Shown here: positions 55,863-64,000 of the stretch, one piece after another
Position numbering within the stretch: position 1 is the first letter of the stretch
Layout: each line of letters starts with the position of its first letter
Source of the DNA: Vibrio hibernica
GTDB taxonomy: Bacteria; Pseudomonadota; Gammaproteobacteria; Enterobacterales; Vibrionaceae
Length of the DNA: 64,000 nt
Direction of reading: 5' to 3'
Assembly (NCBI RefSeq): GCF_015223435.1
Contig: NZ_VHKO01000004.1
Span: forward strand, 62,001 to 126,000
Program-made: the position numbers and the translations under genes
Notes under the pieces: generated by a model
Databases searched by the model: none
The model's input: the letters and a program-made list of their open reading frames with translations, nothing else
What the model was told of the DNA's origin: nothing

Positions 55863-56027
55863 ATGGCACTTTCATTTACTAAAATTTTCAAGAAAGATAA
55901 ATCGGATACAGAAGAAACGAAATTAGTACAGCAACCAACAGCAAATGAAGATCAGTCTGCTGAAAGTACTGAGAAGAAAGCCAAGAAACACGGAGAACCT
56001 GGCGTTTGTTGCGGTTCTTGCTCGTAA
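55863..56027 (+). CDS. CCGSCS motif small protein
   Basis: 54 residues: a short hydrophobic-basic start (MALSFTKIFKKDK), a low-complexity Glu/Gln/Lys-rich middle and the C-terminal tail GVCCGSCS. It matches the name-giving motif of the rare CCGSCS small-protein family of Vibrio and relatives, whose function is not known to me. The three cysteines at the very end suggest metal or cofactor binding, or a modification site. TAGGA precedes the ATG. A near-consensus NsrR site overlaps the expected promoter, pointing to nitric oxide control. It lies next to the dms operon on the opposite strand and has its own terminator. Confidence 0.88.
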   Translation: MALSFTKIFKKDKSDTEETKLVQQPTANEDQSAESTEKKAKKHGEPGVCCGSCS

Positions 56028-56070
56028 GGTCTTATAAGAGCAATTTATTTGATCACACCCAAATACACGA

Positions 56071-56122
56071 AAGTCCGAGCAAGTGAAGTGACCCCTTCAA
56101 ATTGCTCGGACTTTCTTTTTTC
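56071..56122. terminator. Terminator between the CCGSCS and dmsC genes
   Basis: AAGTCCGAGCAA/TTGCTCGGACTT with inner GAAG/CTTC pairing, followed by TCTTTTTT on the plus strand; it lies between converging genes. Confidence 0.9.
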
Positions 56123-56186
56123 CGCTAGCGGTTTTTAATCACTTAGACTCAATATCGAAGTGCATAGTGGAATTAAACTAGTTTGA

Positions 56187-57050
56187 CTAGATAAGACCAA
56201 ACGTAAAGTGCATACCGTAGAACACACCGCGGCCAAAGACTTCTGCCGCTATTAAGGCAAACAAAGCCAGAATACTGTAGAAGCGTACTTTGTTATTGGT
56301 TTGTTGAGCGGAAAACACCCACAAAATAGCGGTCACTAACATCAATACACATTGGGTCATGATCATAGTTGAGTATTCATCAAGCACGGTAATACCTTGG
56401 TGGATTGAGGTAACCACACCAGAAAAATCAAGGATCCGAGCAATCATCACTATAAAGTGAATCGCGATCAGTAATACACCAATGCCTGCCATCTTTTTAT
56501 TGGACGCTACTGAACTGCCATTAAACGCATTCAATAAAACATAACCAAACAATAAACCAGCCGTGATTACGGTAAACGTAAACTCAAGAGGTGTGAAAAT
56601 GTTATCCCAAAGTGGCACGGTGTTGATCAAGTAAACCTTGATCATCGCGACCATAAAGACCACACCAGACACCGCACCTAAATAGCGAAGCACCGTCCGG
56701 ATACCTTTCGACACCAGCGGCTTACCCATCATAGTTAACACTTCGGTTAACCAGTAAATACCTGCCAACGCAAAGAAGATTGAGCCGCTTAATATTTCAT
56801 TGGAAAGACCTGATGCACCAACACGATTAAACGAGTTGAATGCACGCAATGGGCTGCCAAGATGAGCCGTTGATGCTGCAAAACCAATCGCCATAAAACC
56901 GAGCACAAAGAATAAACTTTTCACGGCTAAATTAGTCAGCTGTGATTCTTCTTTCACACACGTCATGCGAGTGGTGATCAATAAATAAGCCCCTACTGCG
57001 CACTGCGCGAGAACCGTAAAAATCACTAATGGAAATTCTAAAAAGTGCAT
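56187..57050 (-). CDS. dmsC: DMSO reductase membrane anchor subunit
   Basis: Quinol-oxidising membrane subunit of 287 residues with eight hydrophobic segments, as in DmsC/YnfH. Early segments include PLVIFTVLAQCAVGAYLL and GSPLRAFNSFNRVGASGLSNEI. It passes electrons from menaquinol to DmsB. Its ATG overlaps the dmsB stop (TAATG) and is preceded by AAGGAGGTGATC, a full-length anti-Shine-Dalgarno complement. It is the last gene of the operon, converging on the CCGSCS gene. Confidence 0.95.
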   Translation of the reverse strand: MHFLEFPLVIFTVLAQCAVGAYLLITTRMTCVKEESQLTNLAVKSLFFVLGFMAIGFAASTAHLGSPLRAFNSFNRVGASGLSNEILSGSIFFALAGIYWLTEVLTMMGKPLVSKGIRTVLRYLGAVSGVVFMVAMIKVYLINTVPLWDNIFTPLEFTFTVITAGLLFGYVLLNAFNGSSVASNKKMAGIGVLLIAIHFIVMIARILDFSGVVTSIHQGITVLDEYSTMIMTQCVLMLVTAILWVFSAQQTNNKVRFYSILALFALIAAEVFGRGVFYGMHFTFGLI

Positions 57051-57715
57051 TAGATCACCTCCTTCGGATTTTGTAAGAAGCCAGATGTATCACCAAGTGG
57101 GCGCGCATTCGGATTCAATTTCACAATCAAATTAGGACTGGTTAAGCGAGAATCCGGCAATGGCGCGCAATCAGCATTGTTGCCGTATTTCGCGCGAAGC
57201 TCATTAATGTCACCAAATTCAATCGCACGTAATGGGCATGAATCGACACAAATTGGCATTAAACCTTCAGCAACACGTTCATAGCAACCATCACACTTAG
57301 TCATGTGACCTTTTTCTTCACTGTATTGTGGCGCGCCATACGGACAAGCCATATGACAATATTTACAACCAATACACACTTCTTCATTAACCACGACTAA
57401 ACCATCTTCATCACGCTTATGCATCGCGCCTGATGGACAAACTTTAGTACAAGCAGGGTTTGAGCAATGATTACACGCAATCGACAAGTAATAAGCGTAA
57501 ACATCTTGGCGATATACACCATTGTTCTCAGACCAGTTACCACCGACATATTCGTAAATACGGCGGAAATTACGCTTAACATCAAGATCTTTGTTGTCTT
57601 TACATGACAGTTGGCAAGTTTTACAACCGGTACATTTGCTTGAATCGATATAAAAGCCGTATTGTTTTTTGACCTTCATTGATTGATTCACGCCTGAGTT
57701 ATTGTGTTCACTCAT
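57050..57715 (-). CDS. dmsB: DMSO reductase iron-sulfur subunit
   Basis: Electron-transfer subunit of 221 residues carrying four 4Fe-4S clusters. Cys motifs run in order: CTGCKTCQLSC, CNHCSNPACTKVCPSGA, CIGCKYCHMACPYGAP and CDGCYERVAEGLMPICVDSC. It links DmsC to DmsA on the periplasmic side. Its ATG overlaps the dmsA stop by four bases, so the operon is translationally coupled. Confidence 0.96.
   Translation of the reverse strand: MSEHNNSGVNQSMKVKKQYGFYIDSSKCTGCKTCQLSCKDNKDLDVKRNFRRIYEYVGGNWSENNGVYRQDVYAYYLSIACNHCSNPACTKVCPSGAMHKRDEDGLVVVNEEVCIGCKYCHMACPYGAPQYSEEKGHMTKCDGCYERVAEGLMPICVDSCPLRAIEFGDINELRAKYGNNADCAPLPDSRLTSPNLIVKLNPNARPLGDTSGFLQNPKEVI
57053..57064 (-). promoter_or_regulatory. 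Extended ribosome-binding site of dmsC
   Basis: AAGGAGGTGATC pairs over 12 bases with the 3' end of 16S rRNA. It lies within the last codons of dmsB (Lys-Glu-Val-Ile). Confidence 0.85.
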
Positions 57716-60183
57716 GCTTTAACTCCCATGCTTTTTAGCAGTGTAATTTCAACTAAGTTGGTGTGAGAAGGATTCCCTTTTGCTAAAGGTGATGGGCGTG
57801 CGGTGGTCAATACATTAATTGAACCATTCATGTCCGTGCCTTCACGATTTGGAGCATACCAAGCACCTTCACTCAGCGCGGTCGTTTGAGGAATAATACG
57901 AGGCGTTACTTTGGCGCACACTTGCAACTTGCCGAACTCACTTTCTACCAAGACTAAATCTCCATTTTTGATGCCACGCGCTTGAGCATCCATAGGGTTA
58001 ATCCAGATTTCTTGCGGTGCTGCCGCCTTCAATAACTCCACGTTTCCGTAAGTCGAGTGCGTACGAGCTTTATAATGAAAGCCTGTCATTTGCAGTGGGA
58101 ACTGTTGGCGTTTCTGCGCATCCCAGCCATCAAAGGTTGGGTGATATTCGGCAATCGGAGTGATGTATTCATCGTCAGCAAGTTTCCAAGAGTTTGCTAT
58201 TTCAGCCAACTGCTCAGAATAAATTTCAATTTTACCTGATGGCGTATTTAAAGGGTTTGCTTTTGGATCTTGTCTAAACGCTTCGTAAGCCACATAAGGA
58301 CGTTCGAATTGTTTTTTATAAATCCCTTGTTTACGCATGGTGTCGTAATCGGGTAAATCAGGATCATTATTTTGTTTCACCGTTTCAGCGTACATCCACT
58401 TAAGCCACTCTTCTTGAGTCCGACCTTCGGTAAATTCTTTTTCTGTGCCCATACGTTTAGCAAGATCAGACAACATGTCGTAAATCGGACGACATTCAAA
58501 ACGTGGTTTGATCGCTTGGCTCGCAAAGATAAAGTAAGGCATTGACCCTACCGCACCATCCATACAAAAATCTGATTGCTCCGAAGTGGTACAATCTGGC
58601 AGTACGATGTCCGCGTATTTGGCAGAAGACGTCATATGATTGTCGATCACCACGATCATTTCACAGGCTTTTTCATCTTGCAGAATTTTGTGGGTACGAT
58701 TTATATCGGCATGTTGGTTGATTAAACAGTTGCCCGCGTAGTTCCAAATGAACTTAATTGGATTTTTCAGACGTTCGACCCCCTGAATACCATCGGTGAT
58801 ATCCGTCATTTCATGGGCACGGTAAATGGCATCGGTCCACAAGAACATTGGGATAGACGCTTTTACTGGATTGGGTACTTTCGGGAAACGCTGGAACGGG
58901 TAACCATGCCCGCCTTCGCGCATTCCTGTACTGCCGCCCTGCACACCCACTTGCCCACGAAGCAAAGCCAACATGCCAATCGCTTTACAGGCTTGCTCAC
59001 CACTGGCGGCACGTTGTAACCCCCAACCCTGTGTAATATAAAGTCGATTTGCATTACCAATTTCACGGCCAAGCTTAGTAATATATTCCGTTGGAATGCC
59101 TGTAATGGTTGAAGCCCATTCAGGTGTTTTTGGCGTTTTATCATTGCCGTTACCTAAAATATAATCTTTGTAACTACCATTTTTAGGTGCAGAAGCCGGC
59201 AGCGTTGTGGCATCGTAACCAACACAATATTTATTTAGGAAAGCTTCATCTGCTTTGTTTTCTGTGATGATCACATGTGCCAGCGCAGCGCATAACGCCG
59301 CATCCGTGCCATGTTTTAGCGGTATCCATTGGTCTTCACGACCAGCGGCCGTATCGGTATAACGAGGATCAATAATAATGGTACGAGTATGATTTTTTTG
59401 TTGGCCTTCAACATAATTATGAGTTTGTCCCCCACCAGACATACGCGTCTCTGCTGGGTTATTACCAAAAAAGATGGCTAAATCAGCATTTTGAATATCA
59501 TCCATGCCATTATTATCCATCCAACCGCCATAGAAAAAATCCCCCATACGAGCAATTGCGGCCGTAGAGTAATCTCCATAATGGTTTAAGTAACCACCGG
59601 ATAAATTCATTAAACGTGCAATCAAAGTCGCCGATGGATCCCAGCTTTTAGTCACCGTACCACCAAGTGTACCCGTACCGTAGTTTAGGTAGATCGCATC
59701 ATTACCGTAGTCTTTAATCGTGTGTTTTAGGCTATCGGCAATCGTATCAAGAGCTTCATCCCAGCTAATACGTTTGAATTTGCCTTCGCCACGTTTACCA
59801 ACACGTTTAAGAGGATATTTAAGACGATCAGGGTTATAAACACGACGGCGCATCGAACGGCCACGCAAACAAGCACGAACTTGATGGGTATTATTGAACT
59901 CATCAAGGCCAGTGTTATCAGTTTCAATCCATTTGATTTCACCATCCACCACATGCATGCGTAATGGGCAGCGGCTACCACAGTTTACGGTGCATGATGA
60001 CCAAACGATTTTTTCATCAGATTTAGCCGGCGTTTCTTTCGCAATGGCTTTCTTACTAAACGGTAATGTTAAACCTGTTGATGCAACAGCTAGTGCACCT
60101 AACGCAGAACTTCCTTTAACAAAACTTCGACGAGTAACCGCAAAGGCACCGTTGATAGTGGTCTGTTTAATATTAACTGACAC
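57712..60183 (-). CDS. dmsA: DMSO/TMAO reductase molybdopterin catalytic subunit
   Basis: Molybdo-bis-MGD enzyme of 823 residues that reduces dimethyl sulfoxide or related S- and N-oxides in anaerobic respiration. The twin-arginine export signal RRSFVKG is at residues 18-24, followed by a hydrophobic stretch. The 4Fe-4S site is CTVNCGSRC with a fourth Cys in RACLRG. The NHYGDYSTAAIAR segment carries the likely Mo-ligand Ser. The start is a GTG behind AGAGGA. Operon order is dmsA-dmsB-dmsC, with a divergent chaperone gene. The exact substrate cannot be read from the sequence. Confidence 0.95.
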   Translation of the reverse strand: MSVNIKQTTINGAFAVTRRSFVKGSSALGALAVASTGLTLPFSKKAIAKETPAKSDEKIVWSSCTVNCGSRCPLRMHVVDGEIKWIETDNTGLDEFNNTHQVRACLRGRSMRRRVYNPDRLKYPLKRVGKRGEGKFKRISWDEALDTIADSLKHTIKDYGNDAIYLNYGTGTLGGTVTKSWDPSATLIARLMNLSGGYLNHYGDYSTAAIARMGDFFYGGWMDNNGMDDIQNADLAIFFGNNPAETRMSGGGQTHNYVEGQQKNHTRTIIIDPRYTDTAAGREDQWIPLKHGTDAALCAALAHVIITENKADEAFLNKYCVGYDATTLPASAPKNGSYKDYILGNGNDKTPKTPEWASTITGIPTEYITKLGREIGNANRLYITQGWGLQRAASGEQACKAIGMLALLRGQVGVQGGSTGMREGGHGYPFQRFPKVPNPVKASIPMFLWTDAIYRAHEMTDITDGIQGVERLKNPIKFIWNYAGNCLINQHADINRTHKILQDEKACEMIVVIDNHMTSSAKYADIVLPDCTTSEQSDFCMDGAVGSMPYFIFASQAIKPRFECRPIYDMLSDLAKRMGTEKEFTEGRTQEEWLKWMYAETVKQNNDPDLPDYDTMRKQGIYKKQFERPYVAYEAFRQDPKANPLNTPSGKIEIYSEQLAEIANSWKLADDEYITPIAEYHPTFDGWDAQKRQQFPLQMTGFHYKARTHSTYGNVELLKAAAPQEIWINPMDAQARGIKNGDLVLVESEFGKLQVCAKVTPRIIPQTTALSEGAWYAPNREGTDMNGSINVLTTARPSPLAKGNPSHTNLVEITLLKSMGVKA

Positions 60184-60247
60184 GACATTTCCTCTTTTAT
60201 ATTTCGAGTTATGCCGAGAATTATGAACCTAGCCCCTTTGGGGTACC

Positions 60248-60261
60248 TTGTTTTACATCAA
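60248..60261. promoter_or_regulatory. FNR-like site between the dms operon and its chaperone gene
   Basis: TTGTTTTACATCAA matches TTGAT-N4-ATCAA at nine of ten positions. It lies about 65 bp before dmsA and 115 bp before the chaperone gene, fitting anaerobic activation. Confidence 0.6.
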
Positions 60262-60375
60262 AGTATGATCGATCTTTTACACGTATATTATGTGCCAGTA
60301 ACTTGTTCACTTATGCTTTAAATTCCCACAATACGAATAAGTGATTTTAACGACGAATTTCAATAGAGATATATT

Positions 60376-61044
60376 ATGACGCTTGCTACTTACAGCCATA
60401 TAGATTCTGCCTTAATCAGCAAAACATTAGGTTCATTATTCTATTATCGTCCATGCGAATACTCGCTATACGGTATTGATCGGGTACTGAGCGCCCCATT
60501 AGACCAAACGAATAACTCACCGTTAATGCAGCAATTTATCTCGACATTGGCAGCCTTTAAACAAGCCAATATTGATGATCTAACCGCGCAGCACGATCAA
60601 CATTTTTGCGCCATTGCCGATATTCCTGCACCACCGTGGGGATCAGTGTATTTAGATCGTGAATGTGTGTTATTCGGTGAATCTCATACTCAATATAAGC
60701 AGTTTTTAGCCAAGGCTGGCTTTGAGTTTGAAACCAAAAACAACGATCCGCTTGATCATATTGGCTTAATGTTAATGGCATTAGGTGCATTATTGGATAA
60801 TCAAGAAAACGACAACGCGATTGATTCAGCTGAACTGCAAGAAATGCTAAGCGTCCACCTACTTCCGTGGAGTCAGACTTATCTGAGTAATGTCAGTCTC
60901 GCGCTTACCGAACCGAGCTATTCATCATTAGTAAAAACCACTCAAATTTTACTAGAGCAATACACTAAGCTTTTCTTGATCCCGGTAGAAAATAGAAAGG
61001 TTTATATTCAAATCGACCAAGACAGAAATGAAACTCAGGAGTAA
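60376..61044 (+). CDS. TorD/DmsD family Tat proofreading chaperone
   Basis: Cytoplasmic all-helical chaperone of 222 residues that binds the twin-arginine signal of the molybdoenzyme until cofactor is loaded. The family segment PAPPWGSVYLDRECVLFGES is at about residues 80-105, and D.PLDHIGLMLMALG follows. It is divergent from dmsA, whose product is its likely client. It is followed directly by the napF-like gene. Confidence 0.9.
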   Translation: MTLATYSHIDSALISKTLGSLFYYRPCEYSLYGIDRVLSAPLDQTNNSPLMQQFISTLAAFKQANIDDLTAQHDQHFCAIADIPAPPWGSVYLDRECVLFGESHTQYKQFLAKAGFEFETKNNDPLDHIGLMLMALGALLDNQENDNAIDSAELQEMLSVHLLPWSQTYLSNVSLALTEPSYSSLVKTTQILLEQYTKLFLIPVENRKVYIQIDQDRNETQE

Positions 61045-61050
61045 TTGAGC

Positions 61051-61551
61051 ATGTCGACAGCGCCTAACTTAACTCGACGAGGTTTATTTGGTGGTCTTAG
61101 CGCTCATGTAAAGGCAATCAAAACCGTTGAAGCCGTACAGCGAACCGTTTCTCGCCCACCAACCGCTGTCGACGAAGATATATTCCAGAGATTGTGCAAC
61201 CAATGTGGCGAGTGCGCCAAAGCGTGCCCACAATCCATTATTCATATGCAAGCTGGATATCCGACTTTGGATGTGGATTATGCTCACTGCACCTTATGTG
61301 GTGAATGCAAGAGTGTGTGTCCAACTATTGCGCTCTCAGGTGAGCAGCAAGATACGGGATTGCGCGCCAACGTTAACGATACTTGTATTAACCTTTACGG
61401 CTATTGCGATGCTTGCGAAACATCGTGTCCAACCCAAGCACTGCAATGGAAAGATGGGCAAATACCCCATATTAATTTAAGTCATTGTCATGGTTGTGGC
61501 ATCTGCAAATCCGACTGTTATCTTGGCGCCATACATTTGATTAATCACTGA
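61051..61551 (+). CDS. napF: NapF-like ferredoxin-type maturation protein
   Basis: 166-residue 4Fe-4S protein with four cysteine clusters: CNQCGECAKACPQ, CTLCGECKSVCPT, CDACETSCPT and CHGCGICKSDCY. The start LTRRGLFGG is typical of NapF. NapF helps mature periplasmic molybdoenzymes; here it sits with a DMSO reductase and its chaperone and no nap genes are in view. The ATG at 61051 follows AGGAG, seven bases past the chaperone stop. Confidence 0.9.
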   Translation: MSTAPNLTRRGLFGGLSAHVKAIKTVEAVQRTVSRPPTAVDEDIFQRLCNQCGECAKACPQSIIHMQAGYPTLDVDYAHCTLCGECKSVCPTIALSGEQQDTGLRANVNDTCINLYGYCDACETSCPTQALQWKDGQIPHINLSHCHGCGICKSDCYLGAIHLINH

Positions 61552-61690
61552 ATATTCAGCAATGAACTACATAGAAAACCAAAACTGTACTATCAAATTT
61601 ATGATGATTGACCAACGAAACGTCTTACTCAATATCTGCAATTACTGAATTCCGTTCTTCTCGCCTACTTTGTAAGAAAAAACCGACAAT

Positions 61691-61724
61691 TAACTATTTG
61701 TTAATAGTTATCAAAGCGTATAAT
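61691..61724 (+). promoter_or_regulatory. Promoter and dyad upstream of the DUF748 gene
   Basis: The dyad TAACTAT-TTGTTA-ATAGTTA at 61691-61710 overlaps a TTGTTA -35-like hexamer and is followed by a perfect TATAAT at 61719-61724. Spacing is short (15 bp). Confidence 0.45.
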
Positions 61725-61798
61725 GATGGTGACTTTTCTATTTTCTGACGGGTTTGTACTAACCCTAAGAAATACTGCCCAGAGGTTCAATACAACGT

Positions 61799-64000
61799 AT
61801 GCCACTCGCTTTAAAAAATGCTTATCGCCGATTTAAGCAAGCTCCTCTTTTCTTGCGTATTGCGAGTTACTTATTATTAGCTTATGCCATTTACGCCATC
61901 ATTCTTGGGCTAATTATTCCGGCTGTTGCTCAATCACAAGCACCCAAACAGTTAAGTGCTTTATTGGGACGTGATGTACGCATTCAAAAAGTCAGTATCA
62001 ACCCATTCTTATTGCGCTTTCGCATTCAAGGTTTCGAAATACTTGAAGCCAACACGCCAATGCAAGATGCAAAAACTCAGAAGCAAGAAAATACACCACC
62101 TTTTGTTAGCTTTGACAGCTTAGATCTACAAGTTGGTTTCTGGAAAAGTATTATTCACTTTGCACCAACCGTTGAGCACCTATATTTAATCAAACCACAA
62201 GTCACCGTGGCGAGACTGAAAAATGGAGCCGATTTTAACTTTACCGATATCATCAATACCTTGGCAAAAAATGCCACACAACATCTAGATGAGAAAGTAA
62301 CAGTACCCAACGAAACCCAAACCTTGCCTGCATTTTATGCGCAAGACATTAAACTTACCCAAGGCCACTTTGATTTTATCGATACACCAACCGGTGCACA
62401 TTTACAGTATCAAGGCCTAAATTTACACCTTCCACAATTAGACTCTAAGGCGGTCACGCTTGTAAAACCAGACCAAGCCTCCAATTCAAATTCACCATTG
62501 TCGCTCAATGAAAAAGCCAACCACTTTGCGTTGGAGATCATCGGAGTCGATAAAGGTTCACTGGCTTTAAAAGGGCAATTCCAATTTCAACCATTTGCTC
62601 TACAAGGCAACCTAGTACTAGACAAAATCACCCTAGCGCGCTTTTGGCCGTTTGCCGAAAAAGAACTAAAAGCAAAACTTACTGATGGACAATTCGATTT
62701 ATCAACTCAATTTGCATTGAAAAATACTGATGACGCCTTTAATTTCACTACCGACAAAGGTCAATTTACGTTACGCAACCTCGAGTTCAGTGATAACAAC
62801 CTACCTAAAATTAAGCTCCCAAGCTTAAAGGTAAATAACGTTGCACTTAATAGCCAAAATAAACGCATTGATGTCCAAAGCTTAGTCTTAAATGGCCTAT
62901 GGTTAGATGCAGACCTCACCAAGAATGGACTTGATTTACAAAAACTTTTCTCTCCAATAGCGCAACCAAAAAACCAAACGCCTGTGGTTGTGAATCAAAC
63001 TGCGACTAATCAAGCAGCCGTTAAACAAACAGTCACTACACAAGCAGTCGCTAAACGCACGGCAACTAAAAACACAGCAGCTAAAAACACAGCAACTAAG
63101 ACCGTAAAAAATGCGGCTGACAGCAAATCAAACGACTCAAAAAATACACCTTGGCTTCTTCATTTACACCAATTTGATATGAAAAAAACCGATATCAATA
63201 TCAATGAAAAAATGGTGAGTAATGGTGTGCATTGGCGTATATATCCATTATCTATCACAACAAAAGATATATTTAGCGATCTGAGTAAACCGATTGATTA
63301 CAATGTTAACTTATCCGTCAATTCTTGGCTCAAGAAAGCGCCCGACAACACTCGTGGCTCATTCAACAGTCAAGGCAGTGTGGATTTAACCAAAGTTGAC
63401 CGTCAAGGTATTGTGGTTAAAGGAAAAGTAGCACTATCACAATTGGATTTAACTCAGCTACAAACCTATTTGAACCCTTATCTAAACGTGCAGTTATTAC
63501 GAGGTAAATTAAGCACTCAAGGTAACTTTAATGCCGATACTAAAGGCGCAGCGTCTTATTCTGGGAGCGCACAAATTGCCAATTTACTCATCCGTGATCG
63601 TTTGGAATACCAGCCGCTAATCAAATGGTCCAATATGACCATCAATAATTTAAAATTTGATCAAAAAACTCAACGACTCAATATTGACACCATCAATTTT
63701 ACCGCGCCTTACAGCAAAGTATTAATTGATAAGCAACGTAATACTAATATCGGAAGCATTGTTAAGCCCCAACCTGCTAGCGCCAATACAGGCAAGAAAA
63801 AATCAGCGCCAAGCAAGCCGTTAAAAGTCGATATTAAACAGATTAAATTCACTCAAGGTTCTGCTTTATTTGCCGATTATTCACTGCCAACCAGTTTTTC
63901 TTCTGGCATTGAATCGATTAGCGGTAATATCCGTCATTTATCGTCAACGCCTGGCACTAAAGCAAGCGTAGACATCCAAGGTAAAATCAATAAATACGCG
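61799..64000 (+). CDS. DUF748 (AsmA-like) inner-membrane-anchored protein, 5' part
   Basis: The first 734 codons of a larger gene cut by the window edge; no stop is met. An N-terminal membrane anchor (about residues 20-45, with RIASYLLLAYAIYAIILGLI) is followed by a long periplasmic beta-rich region of the DUF748 type, for example LGRDVRIQKVSINPFLLRFR. AsmA-like proteins bridge the envelope, and some move phospholipid. Between about residues 395 and 445 is a low-complexity Thr/Lys/Ala stretch with near-tandem AAKNTATK-like units, an insertion the family does not need. GAGG lies 12 bases before the ATG. Confidence 0.85.
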   Translation, partial: MPLALKNAYRRFKQAPLFLRIASYLLLAYAIYAIILGLIIPAVAQSQAPKQLSALLGRDVRIQKVSINPFLLRFRIQGFEILEANTPMQDAKTQKQENTPPFVSFDSLDLQVGFWKSIIHFAPTVEHLYLIKPQVTVARLKNGADFNFTDIINTLAKNATQHLDEKVTVPNETQTLPAFYAQDIKLTQGHFDFIDTPTGAHLQYQGLNLHLPQLDSKAVTLVKPDQASNSNSPLSLNEKANHFALEIIGVDKGSLALKGQFQFQPFALQGNLVLDKITLARFWPFAEKELKAKLTDGQFDLSTQFALKNTDDAFNFTTDKGQFTLRNLEFSDNNLPKIKLPSLKVNNVALNSQNKRIDVQSLVLNGLWLDADLTKNGLDLQKLFSPIAQPKNQTPVVVNQTATNQAAVKQTVTTQAVAKRTATKNTAAKNTATKTVKNAADSKSNDSKNTPWLLHLHQFDMKKTDININEKMVSNGVHWRIYPLSITTKDIFSDLSKPIDYNVNLSVNSWLKKAPDNTRGSFNSQGSVDLTKVDRQGIVVKGKVALSQLDLTQLQTYLNPYLNVQLLRGKLSTQGNFNADTKGAASYSGSAQIANLLIRDRLEYQPLIKWSNMTINNLKFDQKTQRLNIDTINFTAPYSKVLIDKQRNTNIGSIVKPQPASANTGKKKSAPSKPLKVDIKQIKFTQGSALFADYSLPTSFSSGIESISGNIRHLSSTPGTKASVDIQGKINKYA

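Overview
The window reads as a chromosomal segment of a gammaproteobacterium of the Vibrionaceae, most likely a Vibrio or close relative. The pointers are an add-type adenine riboswitch in front of a purine deaminase gene, a CsrB-family RNA with a VarA/GacA box, an OmpU-like porin, a DUF368 (PopT-type) carrier, a multidomain chitinase, a CosR-like regulator beside a ProU system and a CCGSCS small protein. Base composition is AT-rich and even. I see no prophage, integron, insertion sequence, CRISPR array, rRNA or tRNA, so this looks like ordinary chromosome with some accessory content. The species assignment is inference.

Layout. 1-4.5 kb: purine salvage (deaminase under an adenine riboswitch), a GntR/UTRA regulator, then divergent nagZ and anmK for cell-wall recycling. 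4.7-8.5 kb: porin, then a rimB-rimK-aspartoacylase-like operon. 8.5-16.1 kb: isochorismatase-like hydrolase, a second PurA-like adenylosuccinate synthetase with a divergent LysR gene, a glutathione transferase, ppnP, an AEC transporter, a YjeH-type exporter and a DUF4336 protein. 16.2-19.8 kb: PopT-type carrier, then a copper-delivery operon (small membrane protein, SCO1/SenC, PCuAC) and a DMT transporter. 20-23.5 kb: allE, a GNAT acetyltransferase, and yjiH with a small acidic partner. 23.8-29.7 kb: rhlE, a csrB RNA gene, an MsrA-like protein, yibL, DUF445 and RDD membrane proteins, and an MFS carrier. 29.7-33.8 kb: M23 peptidoglycan endopeptidase, YcbX-like MOSC/ferredoxin protein, and pyrC with a PurR box.

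33.9-41.7 kb: LysR/DMT pair, BCCT transporter, a 1047-residue GH18 chitinase and a truncated hemoglobin. 42.1-47.4 kb: a ProU-type glycine betaine system whose ATPase gene proV is broken by an internal deletion of about 61 bp, with proW, two proX copies and a CosR-like MarR regulator. 47.4-52.6 kb: MarR gene, an operator-rich gap, DMT exporter, FMN reductase, yjjG, and a LysR gene divergent from a Bcr/CflA exporter. 52.6-55.7 kb: a secreted two-repeat cysteine protein, a small conserved protein, rnk, a TrmK-like methyltransferase and yddG. 55.8-61.6 kb: a 54-residue CCGSCS-motif protein behind a near-consensus NsrR (nitric oxide) site, then dmsABC with a divergent torD/dmsD-like chaperone gene and a napF-like gene, with a probable FNR site between them. 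A DUF748 (AsmA-like) gene runs off the right edge.

The points most worth following up are the NsrR site in front of the CCGSCS gene, the microhomology deletion in proV beside two diverged proX genes, the csrB gene with its upstream activator box, the adenine riboswitch with its long leader, and the secreted duplicated-repeat protein.
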